A DNA stretch of 64,000 nt, taken from Marinobacter manganoxydans MnI7-9. GTDB taxonomy: Bacteria; Pseudomonadota; Gammaproteobacteria; Pseudomonadales; Oleiphilaceae. Positions 43,350 to 54,191 of the stretch are shown here, piece by piece. The notes below the pieces were generated by a model. That model was not told the DNA's origin and searched no databases. It was given only the letters and a program-made list of their open reading frames with translations. A program made the position numbers and the translations under genes. Numbering within the stretch: position 1 is the first letter of the stretch; the number at the start of each line of letters is the position of its first letter. The stretch covers positions 62,001 to 126,000 of the forward strand of contig NZ_AGTR01000085.1 in assembly GCF_000235625.1 (NCBI RefSeq). Direction: 5' to 3'.

Positions 43350-43988
43350 ATGACAGTGTCTGATAAAGGCTCTCCGCCCGAGGTGCATGCATCGGCGTCG
43401 GACGCCGGTCAATTTATTCATCATCACACCGAGTTTCCAACCACCTGGCTAAGCCGGGTTCTGGACGCCGTGATTTCTGCAATAGGCAAGAGTGCCTCCT
43501 GGCTCTGGATTGTGGTCACGGGCGTGATTATCTACGCAGTGGTGGGGCGCTATGCCTTTGGCATGGGGTCGGTCACTCTGGAGGAAGTTCAATGGCATCT
43601 GGCTGGCGCGGGCTGGTTGTTGGGGCTGGGCTACACCCTGGTAACCGATGATCACGTGCGGGTGGACGTTATCCATGAGCGCTTGTCGTTGAAAGGCCAG
43701 GCCTGGATCGAGCTGTTTGGGCTGGTGTTCCTGTTGTTGCCGTTTTTGGTTTTGGCGGTCTACGAAATGATTCCCTATGCCGTGAGCTCCTGGGAGCAGG
43801 GCGAGACCAGTCAGGCGCCGGCGGGCCTTCCTTACCGCTGGATTCTCAAGGGCGTTCTCGCGCTGTCGTTTGGGCTCCTGATCGTCGCGGCCCTGTCCCG
43901 TCTGCTGAAAGTGACGGCTTTGCTTTTCGGCTTTCCGAAGCCAATCCGGGTCGAGTCCGGTGAGACCAAGAAAGAGGATGCGTCCTGA
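43350..43988 (+). CDS. dctQ: TRAP transporter small permease (DctQ type)
   Basis: A 212-residue protein with four membrane helices, the DctQ layout. The typical pattern appears in GRYAFGMGSVTLEEVQWHLAGAGWLLGLGYTLVTDDHVRVDVIHERLS, where the E-x-Q-W and the D-x-H-V-R-V-D-x-I motifs are conserved in the family. It is longer at both ends than many DctQ proteins. It overlaps dctM in TGATG. Confidence 0.92.
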   Translation: MTVSDKGSPPEVHASASDAGQFIHHHTEFPTTWLSRVLDAVISAIGKSASWLWIVVTGVIIYAVVGRYAFGMGSVTLEEVQWHLAGAGWLLGLGYTLVTDDHVRVDVIHERLSLKGQAWIELFGLVFLLLPFLVLAVYEMIPYAVSSWEQGETSQAPAGLPYRWILKGVLALSFGLLIVAALSRLLKVTALLFGFPKPIRVESGETKKEDAS

Positions 43989-45352
43989 TGGAGCTTGAAA
44001 CCCTATTTGTAATCGGCATGTTCCTCACCTTCGGGGCGCTGCTGATGACCGGCTATCCGGTTGCTTGGGTACTGGGCGGCACCGCGGTTATCTGGACCGT
44101 TGTTGGTGTCGTCGCCGTTGAGAATTTTGGAGCCAATCTGTGGTTCGATTATCAATCTTCCATGGGGCTTGTGCCCGAGCGAATCTGGAAGGTGGTCAGT
44201 AGCGAAACCCTTGTGGCACTGCCCATGTTTATATTCATGGGCATCATGCTTGACCAGTCCGGCGTAGCCGAGCGACTGATGAACAGCATGGTCAAACTGT
44301 TTGGCGCCGTTCGCGGCGGCTATGCGGTGACCGTCATCGTTATCGGCGTTCTGTTGGCCGCGACCACCGGTATCATCGGGGCGTCCGTAGTGCTCCTCGG
44401 CATGTTGTCCCTGCCGGTAATGATGGAGAACAAGTACGACAAGGGCTTTGCGGTGGGTACGGCGTGTGCCACCGGAACCCTGGGTATTCTGATTCCGCCC
44501 TCCATTATGCTGGTTCTGATGGCCGACCGCCTGGCGGTTCCCGAGGCGTCAGTCGGTGACCTGTTCATGGGCGCCTTCTTCCCCGGCCTTATGCTGGGTG
44601 CCATGTACGTGGCCTACGCGATTATCCGTCCGATGCTGCAGCCGAACATTGCGCCGGTGCCGGAAGGTACCGAAAAAGTGAGCTGGGCCATCGTCTGGGA
44701 AGTGGCAAAGGCAGTAGTGCCAACCGCCGCGTTGATCCTGGGCGTACTGGGTTCCATCTTTGCCGGCATAGCGACTCCAACGGAGGCTTCCGGTGTGGGC
44801 GCCCTGGGTGCTCTCCTGCTGGCACTGATGTCTGGCCGACTGAACCTGAACGTGCTGAACTCTTCCATGCAGCAGACGACGCGCACGGCGGCGTTCATCT
44901 TTGCCATCTTCCTGGGTGCCACCGCGTTCTCCGTGGTCCTGCGGGGTCTGGGCGGCGACCAGGTGATCGAGGACGCCCTGTTGGGTCTGCCGTTCGGCCC
45001 TTATGGTGTGGTTCTGACCATTCTGTTCGGCGTATTCCTGCTCGGCTTCTTCCTGGACTGGGTGGAAATCACACTGATCATCCTGCCGCTGGTTGCCCCG
45101 GTTGTGCAAAGCCTCGGCTTTGATCTGGTCTGGTTCACCATCCTGTTTGCCATGTGCCTGCAGACTTCTTTCCTGACGCCGCCGGTCGGATTTGCGCTGT
45201 TCTACATCAAGGGTGTGGCGCCGCCGGAGATCGCCGTTACCGACATCTACCGTGGCGTTATACCGTTCATCATTATTCAGCTGGCAGCGCTGGCTATTGT
45301 GTTCGTGGTACCGGAAATCGCGACCTGGCTGCCCAGCGTGGCTTACGACTAA
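43988..45352 (+). CDS. dctM: TRAP transporter large permease (DctM type)
   Basis: A 454-residue, roughly 12-helix protein. DctM signatures include [66 protein letters not shown] and a C-terminal [25 protein letters not shown]. It forms the Na+-coupled transport channel with DctQ. It is translationally coupled to dctQ and lies 13 nt upstream of the dehydrogenase gene. Confidence 0.95.
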   Translation: MELETLFVIGMFLTFGALLMTGYPVAWVLGGTAVIWTVVGVVAVENFGANLWFDYQSSMGLVPERIWKVVSSETLVALPMFIFMGIMLDQSGVAERLMNSMVKLFGAVRGGYAVTVIVIGVLLAATTGIIGASVVLLGMLSLPVMMENKYDKGFAVGTACATGTLGILIPPSIMLVLMADRLAVPEASVGDLFMGAFFPGLMLGAMYVAYAIIRPMLQPNIAPVPEGTEKVSWAIVWEVAKAVVPTAALILGVLGSIFAGIATPTEASGVGALGALLLALMSGRLNLNVLNSSMQQTTRTAAFIFAIFLGATAFSVVLRGLGGDQVIEDALLGLPFGPYGVVLTILFGVFLLGFFLDWVEITLIILPLVAPVVQSLGFDLVWFTILFAMCLQTSFLTPPVGFALFYIKGVAPPEIAVTDIYRGVIPFIIIQLAALAIVFVVPEIATWLPSVAYD

Positions 45353-45365
45353 GGAGAAAATAACC

Positions 45366-46145
45366 ATGCGTCTGGAAAACCGGATTGCTTTGATTACCGG
45401 TGCCGGTCGCGGCATCGGCCGGGCCATTGCCGAGGCCTACGGCCGCGAAGGCGCCAAGGTCGCTGTGGCTGACCTGACACTCGAGGCGGCCCAGGACACC
45501 GTAGATGCCATCGAGCAGGCCGGCGGCACTGCCATCGCCCTTGAAATGGATGTCACTGACGAAGATGCAGTTAACGTAAACGTCAATTCTGTGGTTAAAC
45601 AGTGGGGTGGTCTGGATATCGCCATCGCGAACGCCGGCATCCAGCACATCGACCCGGTGCACAAGCTGGCCTACTCCGATTGGCGCAAAGTCATGAATGT
45701 GCATCTCGATGGCGCATTCCTGGTGACCCGCGCGGCACTCAAGCACATGTACGAGAGTGGCGGGGGCACCATGCTCTACATGGGGTCGGTGCATTCCCAG
45801 GAAGCCTCGCCCCTGAAAGCCCCATACGTGGCGGCCAAGCATGGCATGCTGGGGCTGTGCCGGGCGGTGGCGAAAGAGGGTGCGGAACACGGGGTGCGGA
45901 GCAACATCATCTGCCCCGGGTTCGTGCGCACGCCTCTGGTGGACAAGCAGATTCCGGAACAGGCCAAGGAGCTGGGCATTTCCGAAGAGGAAGTGATCAG
46001 TAAAGTTATGCTCAAGAACACTGTGGACGGCGAATTCACGACCCTGGAAGACGTGGCAGAGTTGGCGGTTCATCTGGCTGCATTCCCCTCTGCGGCTTTG
46101 ACTGGCCAGTCCATCGTAGTCAGTCACGGCTGGCATATGCAGTAA
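45366..46145 (+). CDS. Short-chain dehydrogenase, probable 3-hydroxybutyrate dehydrogenase
   Basis: A 259-residue SDR from ATG 45366, after AAGGAG. Cofactor motif GAGRGIG is at residues 12-18, NAG lies in [10 protein letters not shown], and the catalytic Ser and Tyr-x3-Lys are in [23 protein letters not shown]. The C-terminal [13 protein letters not shown] closely resembles BdhA enzymes, and the position between the TRAP genes and acetoacetate-CoA ligase makes (R)-3-hydroxybutyrate to acetoacetate the natural reaction. NAD preference is inferred from an acidic residue after the second strand (VAVADLTLE). Confidence 0.88.
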   Translation: MRLENRIALITGAGRGIGRAIAEAYGREGAKVAVADLTLEAAQDTVDAIEQAGGTAIALEMDVTDEDAVNVNVNSVVKQWGGLDIAIANAGIQHIDPVHKLAYSDWRKVMNVHLDGAFLVTRAALKHMYESGGGTMLYMGSVHSQEASPLKAPYVAAKHGMLGLCRAVAKEGAEHGVRSNIICPGFVRTPLVDKQIPEQAKELGISEEEVISKVMLKNTVDGEFTTLEDVAELAVHLAAFPSAALTGQSIVVSHGWHMQ

Positions 46146-46161
46146 CATTCAGGAGATATGG

Positions 46162-48150
46162 ATGAGCAATGAAGAACAATCACCGGTAGTCTGGTCTCCG
46201 TCGGAAGACACCCTGGCCAATTCCCGTATGGGCCAGTTCAAGGCCTGGCTGGAGCAGCAGGGCTTCGGCCCGTTTGCTGACTACCACGCACTGCACCAGT
46301 GGTCCATTGATGAGCTGGAAACCTTCTGGCAAAAAGTCTGGGATTACTGTGGTCTTGTCTGCGATACACCGGCTGAAAGAGTACTGGGCAAGCATGAAAT
46401 GCCGGGCGCCGAATGGTTCCCCGGGATGAAGCTGAACTTTGCCGCCAACCTGCTGAGGCTCGCAGATGGTGAGCACCGCGATCGCGAAGCCGTGGTGGCG
46501 TACTGTGAAACCCGTCCGGTGCTGCGTCGCACCTATGCCGAACTGAAAGCCGACGCCGGTGCCCTGGAAGCCTTCCTGCGAAGTAAAGGCATCAAACAGG
46601 GTGACCGGGTAGCCGGTGTTGTTACCAACGGCTATGAAGCCCTGGTGGGGATGCTGGCCGCTACAAGTCTTGGGGCCATCTGGAGTTCCGCTTCACCGGA
46701 TTTCGGCATCGGCGCGATTCTTGACCGCTTTGGCCAGATCGAACCTTCAGCTCTGATCGTCGTGAACGGCTACGGCTACGGCGGCAAAGTGTTTGCGCGC
46801 CAGCAGGATTTTGCCGAGCTCATTGCCGGCCTGCCAACGCTCAAGGCGGTTGTCAGTGTCCAGCAACTGCCAGACGAGGCTCCGATTTCGGGCGATCTGG
46901 TGACTACCTGGGAAAACGCCCTCGCTGCTGGCGAAGGAACGGCTCCTTCCTTTACGCCTCTGCCTCCGGATCATCCGGTGTATATCCTGTATTCCTCTGG
47001 CACCACGGGCAAACCCAAGTGCATCGTGCACGGCAATGCTGGCCTGCTGGTCAATCATGCCAAGGAGCTGATGCTGCACGGCGACGTTGGTCCCGAAGAC
47101 CGGTTCCTGTACTTCACCACCTGTGGCTGGATGATGTGGAACTGGCAGGCCTCCGCCCTGATGACCGGCGCCGCCGTGATCACCGTTGATGGCTCTCCGG
47201 GTTACCCGAGCCTGAACTTCCTGTGGGACACCGTTGCGGAAGAGAAGGTCACCCACTTCGGAACCAGCGCCCGGTTCATTGCCGGCTGCCGCAAAGGCGA
47301 ACTCAAGCCCGCAAAAACCCTGGATCAGAGCAATTTGCGAGTGGTGTTTTCCACCGGCTCACCGCTGTTGCCGGAAGACTATGACTGGGTCTACAGCGAT
47401 GGCGCCCCCGAGGCCCTGCTTGGCTCCATTGCCGGTGGCACGGACATCTGCGGCTGCTTCGTGGGTTCAACGCCACTTCTGCCTGTTCGCCGCGGTGAAA
47501 TCCAGTGCCGTTTCCTGGGCGTCGACGCGGTTGCCTACGGCGACGATGGCCAGCCGGTCAGTGAAGGTCGCGGCGAGCTGGTCTGCCGTCAGCCGCTGCC
47601 ATCCATGCCCGTTAGCTTCTGGCAGGATCCGGATGGCGAGCGCTACCGCGACGCCTACTTCAACACCTTCCCGGACGTATGGGCCCACGGTGATTTCATC
47701 GAGTTCACCGAGCACGGCGGGGCTATCATCTATGGCCGCTCTGACGCCACCCTGAACCCGGGCGGCGTTCGAATCGGTACCGCGGAAATCTACCGCCAGG
47801 TCGAAACCGTGGCCGAGGTCAAAGACAGCCTCGTTGTCGGCCGTCAGATCGACGGCGACGTGGAAGTGGTTTTGCTGGTGGTTCCGGCCGACGGCCAGGA
47901 AATCACCGACGATCTGCTGAAACAGCTCAAGAGTCGAATCCGCGAAGGCGCCAGCCCACGGCACGTGCCCAAGCACATTGTGGAGGTGAACGACATTCCG
48001 TACACCCGCAGTGGCAAAAAGGTGGAATTGGCAGTGGCCCGTCTGATCAATGGTTCGAAGAAGGCGGACAATCGGGATGCTTTGGGGAACCCCGAAGCGT
48101 TGGATCACATTCGGGAGCGGTTGGCCGAGGTTGGGCTGTTGCCCAGTTGA
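46162..48150 (+). CDS. Acetoacetate--CoA ligase (acetoacetyl-CoA synthetase)
   Basis: A 662-residue adenylate-forming enzyme. AGGAG precedes ATG 46162. Core motifs: YILYSSGTTGKPKCIVHG (P-loop), the DVWAHGDFIEFTEHGGAIIYGRSDATLNPGGVRIG element, and the C-terminal IPYTRSGKKVELAV with the acetylation-type Lys. The N-terminal SRMGQFKAWLEQQGFGPFADYHALHQWS and the DICGCFVGSTPLLPVRRGEIQCRFLG stretch point to AacS. It closes the pathway by making acetoacetyl-CoA for thiolysis. It is the last gene of the sigma-54 operon. Confidence 0.93.
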   Translation: MSNEEQSPVVWSPSEDTLANSRMGQFKAWLEQQGFGPFADYHALHQWSIDELETFWQKVWDYCGLVCDTPAERVLGKHEMPGAEWFPGMKLNFAANLLRLADGEHRDREAVVAYCETRPVLRRTYAELKADAGALEAFLRSKGIKQGDRVAGVVTNGYEALVGMLAATSLGAIWSSASPDFGIGAILDRFGQIEPSALIVVNGYGYGGKVFARQQDFAELIAGLPTLKAVVSVQQLPDEAPISGDLVTTWENALAAGEGTAPSFTPLPPDHPVYILYSSGTTGKPKCIVHGNAGLLVNHAKELMLHGDVGPEDRFLYFTTCGWMMWNWQASALMTGAAVITVDGSPGYPSLNFLWDTVAEEKVTHFGTSARFIAGCRKGELKPAKTLDQSNLRVVFSTGSPLLPEDYDWVYSDGAPEALLGSIAGGTDICGCFVGSTPLLPVRRGEIQCRFLGVDAVAYGDDGQPVSEGRGELVCRQPLPSMPVSFWQDPDGERYRDAYFNTFPDVWAHGDFIEFTEHGGAIIYGRSDATLNPGGVRIGTAEIYRQVETVAEVKDSLVVGRQIDGDVEVVLLVVPADGQEITDDLLKQLKSRIREGASPRHVPKHIVEVNDIPYTRSGKKVELAVARLINGSKKADNRDALGNPEALDHIRERLAEVGLLPS

Positions 48151-48280
48151 AGGTCTGAAATCTGATGGAGGCTGTCGGTTTATGCTGTGCTAATCCGACT
48201 TACTCTCTTGATTTTGTCGACAAAAATGCTTCCGAGAATGGCCTTGATTGACCGCGCGGAGGCACACCGAGAGGCCCGGT

Positions 48281-48394
48281 GAGCGGCAGAAGAACCCCTT
48301 TCCAAAACTGTGCGGAGCCAGGGATGGCGGAGCCCAAGCGTCACAGGGATGTGCCGTTAGGAGCGTGTTTTGGAAAGGGGTTCTTCTGCCGCTC
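48281..48394. repeat. Long intergenic palindrome, family A copy 3
   Basis: Downstream of acetoacetate-CoA ligase. Arms 48281-48308 and 48367-48394 form a perfect 28-bp inverted repeat. The interior contains GTGCGGAGCCAGGGATGGCG, AAGCGTCACAGGGATGTGCC and AGGAGCGTG, shared with copies 1 and 2. The rest of the 484-base gap (48151-48280 and 48395-48634) contains a TATACT box at 48483-48488 that may belong to the icd promoter, and otherwise nothing I can name. Confidence 0.88.
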
Positions 48395-48634
48395 TACCCG
48401 AATGTCCGATGTTAGAAAGTTTCGTAAATTCCCGCCATTTCATCGTCTTGTAACCGAAGATCAGGCATTTTTAGTCCGTTCTTATACTAAGATCGTAACC
48501 AAAATTAACGAAAAAATGGTATCTTAGTAGCCCTATCAAAAGTTCCTAATCAGTCATTGCTCAGGTCGGACGTTCAAAAGACGCCTGACCCCGCCATGAC
48601 CGTCCTGAACCCACCCATTAGCCTGAGGACGAAA

Positions 48635-50878
<2,244 letters not shown>

Positions 50879-50890
50879 GTCAGCCTGTGA

Positions 50891-50959
50891 GCATCCGGTT
50901 CAACAGCCGGATGCCCTCAAAAAAAACCGGCAACCCTGGCGGGTTCTCCGGTTTTTTTA
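50891..50959. terminator. Tandem hairpins and bidirectional terminator after icd
   Basis: A hairpin GCATCCGG/CCGGATGC (50891-50898, 50907-50914) is followed by a second one in which A-rich plus CCGG (from about 50919) pairs with CCGG plus seven T (to about 50958), with an inner ACCC/GGGT pair. The A and T runs on both sides allow termination from icd and from the convergent antiporter gene. Confidence 0.8.
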
Positions 50960-50977
50960 TGGCTGTATACCGGGCGT

Positions 50978-52171
50978 TCATTCCTTGTCCGGTTCGTCCT
51001 GATAGCCTTTGCCGGTTTCGCCGGCTCGCCTGAGCTGAATCAGGGTGAGTGGGGGTCCCACCAGTTCAAAGATCACCGTTGCACCAATGACCAGAGGCAG
51101 AATATACGTCAGTTCCGGCAGCCGTTCTGTGGCCAGCAGTGCCAGGCCTAGGGCAACGCCGGCCTGGGGCATGAGGCAGGCGCCGATCCGTTTCCGGGTA
51201 TGAGATGCAGAACCGGCCAGATAGCCGCCGAACCGTCCGCCGGCCAACCTGCCGGCAATCCGGGCGGCAACATAGGCGAGGCCCAGTGCGCCGAGGGTTG
51301 GCAGCATGGCCCACTCGAGCTGGTAGCCGGCCATAAAGAAGAACAGGGCCAGGAACGGCTCGGAAACCCCTTCAATTGAGCGGAACGGGCGCACATGATG
51401 CCTTGCCCGGTTGGCGACCACGATGCCGAGGGTCATGCAGGTCAGCAGATAGGAGAGACCAAGAAATAACGCGATACCGGCGGCTACAAAAACAAACCCG
51501 GCGGACTCGAGCAACATCGGCTCGCCGGGCCGCAGCCGGCCCGTAAGCCAGGCCATAGGCAGACCCAGGACCGTGCCCAGCAGAACCGCCCCTCCGACAT
51601 CCAAAAGACCGACTCCGAGGGTCGAAAGCCCGGTACCGCCTTCGCCCAGCAGCAGTTGTGCACCGACCAGGCAGATACTGAACAGGATGGCGCCCCAGGC
51701 ATCATCAATGGCGACGACCTGGAACACCAGCCGGGTCAGCGGACCGTTCGCACCAGCTTCCTTCAACGTATCAAGTGTTGCTGCCGGTGCTGTTGCTGTT
51801 GCGATGGAACCCAGGAGCAGCGCAGCGGGTAGATTACGAGTAACAAGCCAGACTGCAACGGCAACAAATGCCGCCGTCACCAGAGTGACCGCGAGGCTCA
51901 CAATCACGGCTTCCCGGCCTTCTGACAGGTTTTTCACTGCCATGCGCTCGCCCAGCAGGAAGCCGACCATGGCAAGCGTTAATTGGGTAATGAATCCGAA
52001 GTGATCGTCTGCACCTGCTGGCAGAAGATCCAGAAGTTCCGGCCCGGCAAGCGCCCCAAGCAATAGCAACAGGGTAACCCTGGGCACGTGTATGCGCTGG
52101 CCGATGCCGTGTGCGGCAAGAGCCAGCAGCAGGGTGCCGCCGATTAGTAGCAGATCCGTTGCGTGATTCAC
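50978..52171 (-). CDS. Cation:proton antiporter (CPA2 family)
   Basis: A 397-residue protein with about 12 membrane helices. It starts LLLIGGTLLLALAAHGIGQRIHVPRVTLLLLLGALAGPELLDLLP, the usual CPA2/KefB N-terminus, and contains IATATAPAATLDTLKEAGANGPLTRLVFQVVAIDDAWGAILFSICL, with the conserved Asp pair for ion exchange. It lacks the C-terminal TrkA-N regulatory domain of KefB. Its start is 3 nt from the stop of the ybaK-like gene, so the two are an operon. Confidence 0.88.
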   Translation of the reverse strand: MNHATDLLLIGGTLLLALAAHGIGQRIHVPRVTLLLLLGALAGPELLDLLPAGADDHFGFITQLTLAMVGFLLGERMAVKNLSEGREAVIVSLAVTLVTAAFVAVAVWLVTRNLPAALLLGSIATATAPAATLDTLKEAGANGPLTRLVFQVVAIDDAWGAILFSICLVGAQLLLGEGGTGLSTLGVGLLDVGGAVLLGTVLGLPMAWLTGRLRPGEPMLLESAGFVFVAAGIALFLGLSYLLTCMTLGIVVANRARHHVRPFRSIEGVSEPFLALFFFMAGYQLEWAMLPTLGALGLAYVAARIAGRLAGGRFGGYLAGSASHTRKRIGACLMPQAGVALGLALLATERLPELTYILPLVIGATVIFELVGPPLTLIQLRRAGETGKGYQDEPDKE

Positions 52172-52174
52172 GGG

Positions 52175-52657
52175 CTACTCCTGGTGGGGGGTGGAATGTA
52201 GCGGAGCGAACGCGCCTTTGGTCAGGAGGGCCAGATCGCGGGGCGCAAGTTCAATCTCTAGCCCTCTGCGCCCCCCGCTGACAAATATGGTGTCGAAGTC
52301 CAATGCCGAGTCGTCAATAAAGGTTGTCAGCTGTTTTCTCTGGCCCAGGGGGCTGACACCACCCAGGACATAGCCGGTGGTGCGCTCGACCAACTGTTTG
52401 TCTGCCATCCCGGCTTTTTTCCCACCTGAGGCCCGGGCGATCAGTTTCATATTGAGCATGGTGGTCACCGGGACAATGGCAACCACCAGCTCCTTGCCGT
52501 CGATGGCCACAACCAGTGTTTTGAAGACCCGGGCGGGATCCACGCCGGTTTTCTCGGCGGCCTCGGTACCATAGCTCTCGCTGGCCGGGTCGTGGTCGTA
52601 CTCATGGATGGTATGGGGTACAGAGGCTTTGCGCGCAGCGTTGATGCCAGGCGTCAT
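52175..52657 (-). CDS. ybaK: Cys-tRNA(Pro)/Cys-tRNA(Cys) deacylase YbaK
   Basis: A 160-residue protein of the YbaK/EbsC editing family, which hydrolyses mischarged tRNA. Signatures are HEYDHDPASESYGTEAAEKTGVDPARVFKTLVV, LVVAIVPVTTMLNMKLIARASGGKKAGMADKQLVERTTGYVLGGVSPLG, where the Lys of SGGKKA and the GGVSP loop are active-site elements, and a terminal IFVSGGRRGLEIELAPRDL. It is cotranscribed with the antiporter gene. Confidence 0.94.
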   Translation of the reverse strand: MTPGINAARKASVPHTIHEYDHDPASESYGTEAAEKTGVDPARVFKTLVVAIDGKELVVAIVPVTTMLNMKLIARASGGKKAGMADKQLVERTTGYVLGGVSPLGQRKQLTTFIDDSALDFDTIFVSGGRRGLEIELAPRDLALLTKGAFAPLHSTPHQE

Positions 52658-52818
52658 GCTGGGCTCCTGAAAGACGGCAGAAACCGGGAATTAAAGCAGC
52701 TAAGCGGCATCACAACAACTGTCTGGCGTGGAGGCAAAACCCGATTCCCGGGTGGATTTTACCGGGCATGACATTTGACGCTCGACTTAAAGCGCCGTTA
52801 TGACTATTTTTCGTACAT

Positions 52819-52824
52819 TATAAT
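52819..52824 (+). promoter_or_regulatory. Consensus -10 box before the PAS-GGDEF gene
   Basis: TATAAT in an AT-rich stretch, 26 to 31 nt before ATG 52850. No good -35 box sits at 17 bp. Transcription from here excludes the longest possible reading frame, which begins further upstream. Confidence 0.4.
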
Positions 52825-52849
52825 TATTCAAACATCGATGGCGGTGTTC

Positions 52850-54067
52850 ATGGAGCCTTCGTCGTCGAAATCTCAGGGAATGAAAAGCTTGAACGAAAAC
52901 CGCACACCCCTGCGGCGCGCTGGCTGGGTTGCCGTGGTCTATCTGATCGCCGGCTTTGCCTGGATTGCGTTTTCCGACACTCTCGCGGAAGCATGGTTTC
53001 CCGATCCGAAAACCCTCTCCGTCATCCAGACCTGGAAAGGCTCTTTCTTTGTGCTGATAACCGGGGTGATTCTCTTTTCCGTGTTGCTCCGCCAACTCAC
53101 CAAGGATCGGGCCCTGCTCAACCTCCAGCACCGACAACGGCAAGCACTCCGTGAGCGCGAGCGGCAGCTCCAGATCCTGATGGACAATCTCCCGGGCATG
53201 GCCTATCGCTGCCTGTATGATCCCGACTGGACGATGAAATTTGTCTCCCAGGGGTGTACCAAGTTGACTGGTTATGAACCGGACGAGTTGGTCAATAACC
53301 GCGTCACCAGCTATGCGGCGCTGGTCAGCGACGCTTCTAATCAGCAACTGTTCGAGCAAGTCAGAGTGGCCCTGGAAAAAGAAGAATCGTTTTCCCTGGA
53401 ATACGAGGTCACCCGAAAAGACGGCAGTCGTATCTGGGTCTGGGAGCGGGGACGAGGCGTTCAGGAGGACGATGGCTCGCTCCACCTTGAAGGCATCATT
53501 CTGGACATTTCTGACCGCAAAGTGCTGGAGACAGAGCTTGAGCAAATGGCCACTCGGGATCCCCTGACCGGTCTTCTGAACAGGCGGGAAATGTCCCGGG
53601 TGCTGGATGAGGAGCTTCAGAGAGCCCGACGTTACCAGCGACCCATGGCGGTGCTCTGGGTGGATTTCGACCATTTCAAGGATGTGAATGACACCTACGG
53701 CTATGCTGCAGGTGACTCGGTTCTCAGAGCTATCAGCCGCCTGTTGCTGGGCAGCGTCCGCAGCGTCGATTCCATCGGTCGGTTTGGCGGAGAGGAGTTC
53801 GTGATTGTTTTGCCTGAAATGGATCTGGAGGAGGCCCAGGAAACGGCCGAGCGTTTGCGGCGCAAAGTGGCGGAAGAGCCGCAGCCGTTGGGGAATGGCG
53901 AGGCGGTGCCCCTGACCATCAGCGTGGGCGTTGCGGTCTACCCGGATCACGGGCAGACTGCTTCGACACTCTGCGCCGCCGCCGACAAAGCCATGTATCT
54001 GGCAAAGGACAGGGGCCGCAACTGTGTCGCCATGGCGCACCTGCACGACCAGGTCCATAATCAGTAG
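52850..54067 (+). CDS. PAS-GGDEF diguanylate cyclase
   Basis: About 405 residues if started at ATG 52850; ATG 52838 and 52880 are alternatives. Two N-terminal membrane helices enclose a short periplasmic loop (WVAVVYLIAGFAWIAFSDTLAEAWF), then a coiled coil, a PAS domain with PAC (ILMDNLPGMAYRCLYDPDWTMKFVSQG to EGIILDISDRK), and GGDEF. The active site is GGEEF in IGRFGGEEFVIVLP, with an I-site RSVD five residues before. It should make c-di-GMP with product feedback. The PAS ligand is unknown. Confidence 0.92.
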   Translation: MEPSSSKSQGMKSLNENRTPLRRAGWVAVVYLIAGFAWIAFSDTLAEAWFPDPKTLSVIQTWKGSFFVLITGVILFSVLLRQLTKDRALLNLQHRQRQALRERERQLQILMDNLPGMAYRCLYDPDWTMKFVSQGCTKLTGYEPDELVNNRVTSYAALVSDASNQQLFEQVRVALEKEESFSLEYEVTRKDGSRIWVWERGRGVQEDDGSLHLEGIILDISDRKVLETELEQMATRDPLTGLLNRREMSRVLDEELQRARRYQRPMAVLWVDFDHFKDVNDTYGYAAGDSVLRAISRLLLGSVRSVDSIGRFGGEEFVIVLPEMDLEEAQETAERLRRKVAEEPQPLGNGEAVPLTISVGVAVYPDHGQTASTLCAAADKAMYLAKDRGRNCVAMAHLHDQVHNQ

Positions 54068-54191
54068 TGAGACTCGTATCCCGGCAGGTGGAGGAGGTGA
54101 CGTCCGCTTTGCCGCGGCCCGGCCAATGTGGCCCGGGCCGGTTCTGTTGAACATAGAAAAACAACAATCGTACTGAAAAAGGTTTGAGCCG

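Noticed and set aside
52775-52849. Upstream extension of the PAS-GGDEF protein
   Set aside because: The extension overlaps a consensus TATAAT box and has no ribosome binding site, so the start at or after 52838 is preferred.
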